Assembly (NCBI GenBank): GCA_001940755.1
Contig: MEHH01000116.1
Span: 1 to 7,923 of the forward strand
Direction of reading: 5' to 3'
DNA: 7,923 nucleotides
Source: Candidatus Heimdallarchaeota archaeon AB_125
GTDB lineage: Archaea; Asgardarchaeota; Heimdallarchaeia; Heimdallarchaeales; Heimdallarchaeaceae
Positions within the stretch are counted from its first letter, which is position 1; each line of letters begins with the position of its first letter. The notes under the pieces were generated by a model. It worked only from the letters and a program-made list of their open reading frames with translations, searched no databases and was not told the origin of the DNA. Positions 1-5,947 of the stretch are shown here, one piece after another. The translations under genes and the position numbers were made by a program.

Positions 1-653
1 TTCTCATTGATTTTAAGAAGAATATTTTCAGTTGTTCTTTGAATAGCATGCTCTGATTTTTTATTCTCGTATTCACTTTTCTTATCTTTTATATTTTCAA
101 GAGCTTTATCTCTATAGTGATCCAATTGGAAGAGTTCGTAGATGATATTTCTTAAATCTGCACCTTTAGCTTCAGCTAAAGCTTGAACTGAACCTTGTCT
201 AACAATTAAAGTGTTCAAAGCTTTTTCCTTGTTGATGTTTAATAGATCAGTAATTTTCTTTTCGACTTCAGGAACACCTTCACTAATCTTCTTCTCATCT
301 GAGATGATTCCATTCATTGCATCTTTTGCGTTTATTCCAACTAGATAGGCCTGTACTGCTGTTTTCTTACTATGTCTTCGACGGATGATGTAACATTTAT
401 CATCAAGCTCGAATGCAACTTCTACATCAGTTTCTGAATAACCTCTTCTTATCAAATCATCTTTAGTTCCGAGTTCTTTTGTTGTTGTAGGATCATAGAA
501 AAATGCATAAAATAGTGCATCAAATAAACTTGATTTACCTGTAGAGTTTTCTCCTTCAACAAAGATTAATCCTTCTGGTAAAATTCCTTGAGTTGGAACA
601 CGAATATTACTGTAACATTTGAAGTTATCAGCCCTAATCCACAAAATTCTCAT
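1..653 (-). CDS. rad50: Rad50 DNA double-strand-break repair ATPase, N-terminal part (3' end beyond window)
   Basis: The frame is open from the ATG at 653 to the left edge, giving 217 codons with no stop. The protein starts MRILWIRADNFKCYSNI, the usual start of an SMC/Rad50 ATPase head. A Walker A motif GENSTGKSS lies at residues 34-42 and is followed by LFDALFYAFF. The Q-loop lies in LIVRQGS (Gln153). After about residue 176 the sequence becomes charged and helical (YRDKALENIKDKKSEYENKK), which fits the start of the long coiled coil leading to the zinc hook. The hook, second coiled coil, signature motif and Walker B are outside the window. In the family, Rad50 binds Mre11 and uses ATP to control its access to DNA ends. 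The gene starts directly after the mre11 stop codon (TAAATG), so the two are surely cotranscribed. Walker A has Ser37 where most Rad50 proteins have Gly, a mild variation. A generic SMC or SbcC is less likely given the neighbour. Confidence 0.95.
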   Translation of the reverse strand, partial: MRILWIRADNFKCYSNIRVPTQGILPEGLIFVEGENSTGKSSLFDALFYAFFYDPTTTKELGTKDDLIRRGYSETDVEVAFELDDKCYIIRRRHSKKTAVQAYLVGINAKDAMNGIISDEKKISEGVPEVEKKITDLLNINKEKALNTLIVRQGSVQALAEAKGADLRNIIYELFQLDHYRDKALENIKDKKSEYENKKSEHAIQRTTENILLKINE

Positions 654-1931
654 TTATTCACTCTCCTCCTCTAAAGAACTCTCTATAGGTGATGTAAAAG
701 CTTCTTCAATTATCTTAGCTCCGATTTCTATAAATTGTGTTGCTTGTTTTTCATTTTCTAAGCTCAAGGATCTAATATATTTTTCAAAATCAATTACTGG
801 ATCTTCTATAAGATAATCATACAGTTTTGCTCCTTTTTGAAGACTAACAGGAGCTCTTTTGATAACTTCTCCAGCATCCCATCTAAATTCGAGAATGTTA
901 AATTCATCTTTAAAAACATCATTTTGTATCTCATTCAGAATGTCTTCCATTCCCCACCAATTTGATAATAATACAGCTCCATCAAATTTTATTTTCAACC
1001 TTACAGCTGTATCTCCATCAAAAGATTTCTTGTATTCTGATATTTTTTCGCGTATATCTCTTTCAAAGGCAGTTGTTGTTAGTTCTGTATTTAGAGTGAT
1101 ATCAATTTGCTTCATTGAACGGACATTATCAAGTTTAATTGACTTAACAACCAGATCCTTTCTTTTCTCAATTTCAATATCTAAAACTGCTTTAGTTTGA
1201 CTTCTTTCTGCGAAAGTATATCGTGATGTACTGCCAGTTTGCCAGGCATTCTTCTTAATTTGTCTTTGCTTGTGATCATGACCAAGAGCTACATAATCAT
1301 ATTTGTAATTTAATACAAGTTCATGCAAATCCATCCCACGTTCCATTCCATGTGCAACTGCAATAGATATCTTCTCTGAATCAGGTTGTTGGTTATTCTG
1401 CAACCATTTTTCATATTCTTTAGCCCAGTTCTCTAGTCTTCCGAATTTTAGATAAGGAAATAGATAAAATTTGACTTCATCAAATTCAAGAGTAAGTGGT
1501 TTATTATGCCTTATAGCATCTTTCAGTTGATAATTTGTAAAGATGTGGATATTATCTGGAAAAGCTGCTTGAAGGAATTCAATAGTAGAATAATTTCTAG
1601 TTAGAAATGTACCGTGATTTCCATCTATAATAATAAGAGGGATTTTGAATTTTGTTTTCTCAAAAAACTCTTTCAATGCTTTTAACACAAAAGTTCGGGA
1701 ATATTCAGTAGGACCAGCAAAATTCCTTCCTACTGGTATATCAAAGAAATCTCCTGAATGAATTAGATAGTCGTAGTCTGACTTTGCAGCTATATCTAAT
1801 ACTTGTTTAAAACCTAAACAAAAATCATCTTCAATATATGTAACTCTGTTATGGACTTTCCAAGAATCTTTGACATTTCTAAATTTTCTATGAGATATAT
1901 GAGTATCTGAGAAGTGTAAAATCTTTACCAT
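654..1931 (-). CDS. mre11: Mre11 DNA double-strand-break repair nuclease
   Basis: This 425-residue protein is close to the length of archaeal Mre11 and is a Mn-dependent phosphoesterase acting as 3'-5' exonuclease and endonuclease with Rad50. All expected metal ligands can be placed. SDTH gives Asp9 and His11, SGDFFD gives Asp61, IDGNHG gives Asn105 and His106, VAHG gives His194, and LGHDH gives His218 and His220. The capping domain and Rad50-binding C-terminal region follow, ending in an acidic tail. Two positions differ from textbook archaeal Mre11. The residue after the catalytic GNH is Gly107, where Asp is usual. Asp64 stands where Pyrococcus Mre11 has a His, as in bacterial SbcD (GDxFD). 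The ATG at 1931 follows an AAGGTGA ribosome binding site. The gene lies 11 nt after herA and abuts rad50 with no gap, which fits an Mre11-Rad50 pair made together. Confidence 0.96.
   Translation of the reverse strand: MVKILHFSDTHISHRKFRNVKDSWKVHNRVTYIEDDFCLGFKQVLDIAAKSDYDYLIHSGDFFDIPVGRNFAGPTEYSRTFVLKALKEFFEKTKFKIPLIIIDGNHGTFLTRNYSTIEFLQAAFPDNIHIFTNYQLKDAIRHNKPLTLEFDEVKFYLFPYLKFGRLENWAKEYEKWLQNNQQPDSEKISIAVAHGMERGMDLHELVLNYKYDYVALGHDHKQRQIKKNAWQTGSTSRYTFAERSQTKAVLDIEIEKRKDLVVKSIKLDNVRSMKQIDITLNTELTTTAFERDIREKISEYKKSFDGDTAVRLKIKFDGAVLLSNWWGMEDILNEIQNDVFKDEFNILEFRWDAGEVIKRAPVSLQKGAKLYDYLIEDPVIDFEKYIRSLSLENEKQATQFIEIGAKIIEEAFTSPIESSLEEESE
663..671 (-). promoter_or_regulatory. Shine-Dalgarno of rad50, inside the end of mre11
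   Basis: On the minus strand the sequence reads GAGGAGGAG, 9 nt before the rad50 ATG at 653. It also encodes the Glu-Glu-Glu run near the Mre11 C-terminus (LEEESE). It supports the ATG at 653 and suggests translational coupling with mre11. Confidence 0.75.
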
Positions 1932-1935
1932 TTAT

Positions 1936-1942
1936 TCACCTT
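1936..1942 (-). promoter_or_regulatory. Shine-Dalgarno of mre11
   Basis: The minus strand reads AAGGTGA followed by ATAA and the mre11 ATG at 1931. It occupies most of the 11-nt gap after the herA stop codon and fixes the mre11 start. Confidence 0.75.
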
Positions 1943-3754
1943 TTAAAGTGGAACTTCAGTTGCTTTTGTTCTAGTCTTTTTAATCTTAAGAATCTCAAAT
2001 GGATTCGTAAAGAATGGGAGTTCTTTCTCTATATAAAGTGGAACATTAGAAACTTTTACAGGAATTGGGATATTTTTCAGAGAATTGGTTAAAATCGCCT
2101 CTCCTCTGCTTAGAACCTTGAATTCGTTTTCATATCCTGATATGTTATTACTTGCATTCACAATTGCCTGTTTGATTTCGATTTCATTTCCTAACATCAT
2201 ATTTAGTTCAGTATTTGTATTTGCTAAAATGATTGGTTCCATCGAGGAGATATTTTGTGTTATCAGCAACATTCCTATTCTAAACTTCCTTCCTTGTCTT
2301 GATATATCAATGAAGATATTTCCTTCTTTTGACATCTGTGATCCTAAGATACTTGGAGCTTCTTCAACTGTAATCATAACTATAGGTAGATCTTTGATAT
2401 TCTTCATAACAAAATCATTACCTTTCTTACCCATTACATAAAGATCCTTTATGGAGTACTTTGAATTGGGTGAATCACCTAGCAGTTCACTTGCTATTTT
2501 TCTAGGTAATTTTGAGTATACTTGTTCTTTGAATTGACTCCATGTTGTAGAGGACATTAAGGCTTGGCGAACAGAGAAGAGTGTTCTTGCCAACATAGTA
2601 ATTACAACAAACTGCTCACTTGATGAAAGTAGAGCAGTGCTAAAGTTATAAAAATGTCCTTGTTCAAGATTACAAATTAACTCAGCTAAATCACTAAATT
2701 CATCTTCAGTGAAAATTGGTGATTTTATGATTGGATATAATCTTCGTTGAACAGCATTCTTGGTTCCTTTTGCAAATCCTAAATCTTCAGCTTCATCCAT
2801 CGTTTCGATTTTTGTAATCCAGTCTTCCTCGATACCTCTAGCTCTATTCATAAAACCAACCATTTGGTCAGATACAGACATAACAGAGGTTATATCACTT
2901 ACGAAAAGATCCTCTCGTCTGAATCTTATGGGTTTAGCTATTTTTTGCATCTCAGTTGGAATTGCTTCAAGTTCTCTTGTGAGATAGAATTTATCTGCAA
3001 AAATAGCATCAAATTGATCACTACCACCTTTCAGAGAAGCATCAGCTATATCCATTACACCATGTTGTTTATTTTGAAATGGGAGTCCACGCATGTATTC
3101 ATCATGAACATCAACCATGAATACTGAAACTTTGTTTCTTAATTCATCATTTTTAGCCCATCTAGTTAAGTTGCTTTTTAGAGCTGAAGTGATAAAAGTT
3201 AACATGAAAAATGATTTACCTGCTCCAGTAGTACCTGCAACTTGAACATGCATAGGCAAAGAATCCAGATCTATTTTAATTGGTATGTCCATTGAAGAAG
3301 TACCAATCAATAAACGACCAATTTCTATATCTGTTCCAATTTCATCTTCTAATAGCAGAGATAACGCTTCAGTACATTCAGCTCCTCTATAGACATCAGA
3401 GAAATGGGGAGGTAAAATCCTAGGTTTCTTAAATATCCATTTCTTTTGATCAACATTGTATTCGCTGTAACCCATAAGTAATCCTTCAACTTTGACCATT
3501 TTATCAGATTCGACTCTCGCAATATATGCTTCCCTATTATTTAGGAAGTTTCCTGCAATACCTGTTAAATCTGGCATATTACGAAGAATATTTTCGTAAT
3601 TCATAACTCTGAATAGAAATACTTGATAACTGTCAACTGGTTTGATAATCAGTATTTCACCAATCTGAAACCTAATATCTGAGCAAACAACTTTCAGTGT
3701 TGAAATATCTCCCTCTGCAAGAATTCCTATTTTTTCTGGTAAATCTAATTCCAC
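1943..3754 (-). CDS. herA: HerA hexameric DNA translocase/helicase
   Basis: HerA is a hexameric FtsK/HerA-type ATPase that pumps DNA and stimulates NurA during end resection. The N-terminal ~150 residues are beta-rich, fitting the HAS barrel. Walker A is GTTGAGKS (174-181), a typical HerA form. Walker B is VFMVDVHDEY (211-220), matching the family pattern D-x-H-x-E-Y with Asp215 and Glu219. VEEAPSIL (463-470) fits the conserved E/D-E-A motif, and ISRQGRKFRIGMLLITQN (484-501) is the family's IAREGRKFG...TQ block. At 603 residues it is longer than the roughly 500-residue Sulfolobus HerA; most of the extra length seems to lie between Walker B and residue 460. The start is GTG: an ATG 4 nt upstream (3758) is in another frame and only 1 nt from the ribosome binding site, while the GTG is well spaced. 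It lies 17 nt after nurA, its functional partner. Confidence 0.95.
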   Translation of the reverse strand: MELDLPEKIGILAEGDISTLKVVCSDIRFQIGEILIIKPVDSYQVFLFRVMNYENILRNMPDLTGIAGNFLNNREAYIARVESDKMVKVEGLLMGYSEYNVDQKKWIFKKPRILPPHFSDVYRGAECTEALSLLLEDEIGTDIEIGRLLIGTSSMDIPIKIDLDSLPMHVQVAGTTGAGKSFFMLTFITSALKSNLTRWAKNDELRNKVSVFMVDVHDEYMRGLPFQNKQHGVMDIADASLKGGSDQFDAIFADKFYLTRELEAIPTEMQKIAKPIRFRREDLFVSDITSVMSVSDQMVGFMNRARGIEEDWITKIETMDEAEDLGFAKGTKNAVQRRLYPIIKSPIFTEDEFSDLAELICNLEQGHFYNFSTALLSSSEQFVVITMLARTLFSVRQALMSSTTWSQFKEQVYSKLPRKIASELLGDSPNSKYSIKDLYVMGKKGNDFVMKNIKDLPIVMITVEEAPSILGSQMSKEGNIFIDISRQGRKFRIGMLLITQNISSMEPIILANTNTELNMMLGNEIEIKQAIVNASNNISGYENEFKVLSRGEAILTNSLKNIPIPVKVSNVPLYIEKELPFFTNPFEILKIKKTRTKATEVPL

Positions 3755-3758
3755 TCAT

Positions 3759-3765
3759 ATCACCT
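3759..3765 (-). promoter_or_regulatory. Shine-Dalgarno of herA, decides a GTG start
   Basis: The minus strand reads AGGTGAT, then ATGA and GTG. The GGTGA core ends 5 nt before the GTG at 3754 but only 1 nt before the out-of-frame ATG at 3758, so GTG is the better start. Confidence 0.7.
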
Positions 3766-3771
3766 AATTTA

Positions 3772-5094
3772 TCACATTAATCCTAATCTTCTTCTTGGAT
3801 GTATAAACATCTTTGGGTTTTCACCCTTTGAAGCAAAATAATCTATTAATCTATTTGCTACCACATCCCTGTCAGCAAAACGAACGATGGTTGAGTTATG
3901 TGCAAAAGCTAAATCAAAGAAATAGCCATAATATCTAACATCTCTTGCTAACCAATCAATATCTTTGAAAAGAGAAATTTCTCTATCATTCTGTTGTTTC
4001 TTATCAGTAGAATGGATATTTTCATACCACCATTTTTCATCAAAATCAATCCTTAGTACTGGGACTTCAGATGAGAAATGAAACAGATAAGTTACCCCAT
4101 ATGCTGGAGGGATATGTGGTCTATCCTCAAGGATATTCAAAATATGCCCATCTCTTTTCTTTGTAGGTATTTTCAGGAACCATTTCTTCTCAGCTCCTAA
4201 TTTTTTCTCTACATCTTGAGCTATTCTATAGATAAAAGGGAAGGTTGTCGTTTTACTAACTGCCACAACACAAGTATCTTTCTCTAATGCTTTGAGATTT
4301 ATATCTCTCAAAAGATAATTTGAAGCTAACCGTGGTTGATTTTGTCCTGGGGATAATAGCATGTTCATCGAACCATCAATAAAGAGATACTTAAAATGAA
4401 TATCAGACTGCAAAAGTGAATGAGACATAGAATACTCTAAAACCTCTCTATATTGCTCAAACCAACCTCTTGGAGCATTTGCTCTAGGTGAAACCATCCA
4501 AGAAGAGTAGTTATCAAAGTTATCTTTGTAAAGATTCAAACCAATAATAATTGCAGCTTTTCGAATATCTACTTCAGTATCTAGTTTTGGCAGAGGATCA
4601 TTGGGTTTGCTTATTTTGTAAGCTGTTTTAACAATATCTTTGATAACTCTATGAATTACATCAATAAGCTTTTCACCATAATTATAACTGATGAAATCCT
4701 CAAAATCTTCCCATACTTCATCTTTCTTATCTTCTCTTAACAGAATTAATCTCGTAATACCTTCAGGGTTTGTACAAATAGGAGGAGTTAGATCTATTCT
4801 ATTTGTAGTACCCATGGAGAAAATAGTTTCATCAGCAGCAAAAGAAGCAGTCAGCAAATGGATAGAGATATCATTTAAGGAAACTATACTTTCCGCTCCT
4901 GAACCATCGATAGCTGCTGAATTGAAATCCTCCTTCTGGCATAAAGAAGGGCAGGGATCAAAAACAGTAATATGCTTAGAGAGATAAACTAAATCTTCTT
5001 GATAAGCTTCATCTGTAGAAATCTCAATTGATTTGAATTTGGTATATACTTTTTCAAATTCTCTTTCTAGTGTTGTGTCGAAAAATACTTGCAT
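3772..5094 (-). CDS. nurA: NurA 5'-3' nuclease
   Basis: NurA is a Mn-dependent single-strand endonuclease and 5'-3' exonuclease with an RNase H-like fold; it works as a dimer bound to the HerA hexamer. The diagnostic motif is AAIDGSGAE with Asp63, the expected first metal-binding Asp of the NurA domain. Further acidic or basic conserved-type positions are Asp240 in YLFIDGSMN, Lys281 in VVAVSKTT, Asp350 in VLRIDFDEK, and the C-terminal block FAHNSTIVRFADRDVVANRL (about 397-416). The 440-residue length is in the range of the longer archaeal NurA proteins. It is the first gene of the operon, with a strong GGAGGAG ribosome binding site 7 nt before the ATG. Its position immediately before herA supports the assignment as much as the weakly conserved sequence does. 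The exact equivalence of the later catalytic residues is inferred. Confidence 0.92.
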   Translation of the reverse strand: MQVFFDTTLEREFEKVYTKFKSIEISTDEAYQEDLVYLSKHITVFDPCPSLCQKEDFNSAAIDGSGAESIVSLNDISIHLLTASFAADETIFSMGTTNRIDLTPPICTNPEGITRLILLREDKKDEVWEDFEDFISYNYGEKLIDVIHRVIKDIVKTAYKISKPNDPLPKLDTEVDIRKAAIIIGLNLYKDNFDNYSSWMVSPRANAPRGWFEQYREVLEYSMSHSLLQSDIHFKYLFIDGSMNMLLSPGQNQPRLASNYLLRDINLKALEKDTCVVAVSKTTTFPFIYRIAQDVEKKLGAEKKWFLKIPTKKRDGHILNILEDRPHIPPAYGVTYLFHFSSEVPVLRIDFDEKWWYENIHSTDKKQQNDREISLFKDIDWLARDVRYYGYFFDLAFAHNSTIVRFADRDVVANRLIDYFASKGENPKMFIHPRRRLGLM

Positions 5095-5101
5095 TAAAGA
5101 G

Positions 5102-5108
5102 CTCCTCC
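5102..5108 (-). promoter_or_regulatory. Shine-Dalgarno of nurA
   Basis: The minus strand reads GGAGGAG, 7 nt before the nurA ATG at 5094. It is a strong site and fixes the start of the first gene of the repair operon. Confidence 0.75.
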
Positions 5109-5130
5109 ATTGACTTAAATTAGGACATTA

Positions 5131-5148
5131 TTAAAATATTTTTGGACT
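5131..5148 (-). promoter_or_regulatory. Candidate archaeal promoter of the nurA-herA-mre11-rad50 operon
   Basis: Read on the minus strand, this stretch is a short GTCC followed by AAAAATATTTTAA, which resembles a TATA box with a weak BRE. Transcription would start about 25 nt downstream, near 5112, leaving a leader of roughly 18 nt that just includes the GGAGGAG ribosome binding site. The geometry fits well, but A/T-rich runs are common in this genome. Confidence 0.5.
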
Positions 5149-5240
5149 GTGGTTTAAAAGTATTGAAAGTGATGGAAGTTTATGTCGGAACAGAAACATA
5201 ATAATTAGCATCTAAAAACAAAAGTCAAGTTTTATCGTAT

Positions 5241-5250
5241 TATTTATAAA
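5241..5250 (+). promoter_or_regulatory. Candidate TATA box for the VIT-like gene
   Basis: TATTTATAAA is a good archaeal TATA-like sequence. It predicts a start of transcription near 5271, about 15 nt before the proposed TTG codon. It lies on the opposite strand to the nurA promoter, making this a divergent promoter region. Confidence 0.5.
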
Positions 5251-5285
5251 GGAATATCAACGAATTCAATTAGGGAATAAGTAAA

Positions 5286-5888
5286 TTGAGAAGCATTCGC
5301 GAAATCAAAGACTTTTTGTCTATGACTGAGGGAGAAAATATTTTACGAAGATATTTTGTGATGAATGGATTTGATGGTGCACTTACTGCACTTGGTATAA
5401 TTCTAGGTTCTTTTATTGTAACAGTAGGAAGTGAACCCGATTTAGAAAAAATCAAAATACTCATCTCTACTGGAATTGGTGCAAGTATAGCTATGGGTGT
5501 TTCAGGTTTCTGGATTGCCTATCTAACAGAAAAAGCTGAAAGAACTAAAGAGAGAAAAGAACTTGAAGAAAAAATGGTTACAGATCTAAATAACACAAGA
5601 ATTACTAGAGCAAATTTCTGGACATCTTTAGTAATTGCAGCTGTAGATGGAATATCTCCTTTCATATTCTCAGTACTAGCCCTACTACCTATTTTCTTTG
5701 TTTTTGTAGGCTTACCAGTCATGGCTGCTTATGGTATTTCCTTTGGTGTGATACTAATCGAGGTTATTGTCCTAGGAGTATTTCTAGGCGCCGTATCAAA
5801 GGAAAATAAGCTGATTTATGCACTTAAAATCATACCAGCAGCTCTGCTTGTTGCAGGTTTGACATATCTACTTGAACTCTTCTTGTAG
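5286..5888 (+). CDS. VIT1/CCC1-type (DUF125) integral membrane protein, putative Fe/Mn transporter
   Basis: This 200-residue protein has about five hydrophobic segments (roughly 30-50, 57-79, 112-142, 143-171 and 176-200). Between the second and third lies a short charged helix rich in Glu (Glu82, 85, 89, 92, 94, 95). This is the layout of the VIT1/CCC1 family, which moves Fe2+ or Mn2+ across membranes, with the Glu-rich helix as metal-binding domain. The first helix has the family signature NGFDGALTALGI, with Asp30 as likely ion-path residue. Met70 in helix 2 fits a second ligand position. A similar AAVDGISPFI occurs at the start of helix 3. It is somewhat shorter than many family members. 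The start is uncertain: TTG at 5286 has only a weak GGGA upstream, and an in-frame TAG at 5271 blocks longer forms. ATG at 5322 would remove 12 residues without touching the membrane core. Substrate and direction of transport cannot be read from the sequence. Confidence 0.82.
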   Translation: MRSIREIKDFLSMTEGENILRRYFVMNGFDGALTALGIILGSFIVTVGSEPDLEKIKILISTGIGASIAMGVSGFWIAYLTEKAERTKERKELEEKMVTDLNNTRITRANFWTSLVIAAVDGISPFIFSVLALLPIFFVFVGLPVMAAYGISFGVILIEVIVLGVFLGAVSKENKLIYALKIIPAALLVAGLTYLLELFL

Positions 5889-5898
5889 TTATTTCCCA

Positions 5899-5905
5899 TT
5901 TTTTT
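5899..5905 (+). terminator. Possible T-tract terminator after the VIT-like gene
   Basis: A run of seven T residues begins 10 nt after the TAG stop codon. Archaeal RNA polymerase often terminates at such U-tracts without a hairpin, and none is visible here. If it works, the next gene needs its own promoter; only weak A/T-rich candidates exist at about 5914-5930. Confidence 0.35.
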
Positions 5906-5947
5906 CAATGGACAAAACTAAAGAATATAATTGTTAACATATTCCTA

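Noticed and set aside
859..1200. Plus-strand open frame of 113 codons opposite mre11
   Set aside because: It lies wholly antisense to a gene with all its catalytic motifs, has no ribosome binding site and no recognisable protein features.
2085..3127. Plus-strand open frames opposite herA (2085-2441, 2760-2987, 2864-3127)
   Set aside because: They are antisense shadows of a well-supported HerA gene; their hydrophobic, Ser/Ile-rich content is what complementing A/T-rich coding DNA yields.
3756..3758. ATG upstream of herA as its start codon
   Set aside because: It is out of frame with the HerA reading frame and only 1 nt from the ribosome binding site; the GTG at 3754 fits both.
4691..4987. 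Plus-strand open frame of 98 codons opposite nurA
   Set aside because: It overlaps the NurA N-terminal catalytic motif in antisense and has no independent support.
1..5094. Reading the HerA-nuclease cluster as an anti-phage defence island
   Set aside because: HerA-type ATPases occur in defence systems with Sir2 or other effectors, but here the partners are NurA, Mre11 and Rad50, the known housekeeping resection set.
5270..5722. Minus-strand open frames opposite the VIT-like gene (5270-5464, 5519-5722)
   Set aside because: They are antisense to a protein with clear family motifs and membrane helices; no ribosome binding sites or features were seen.
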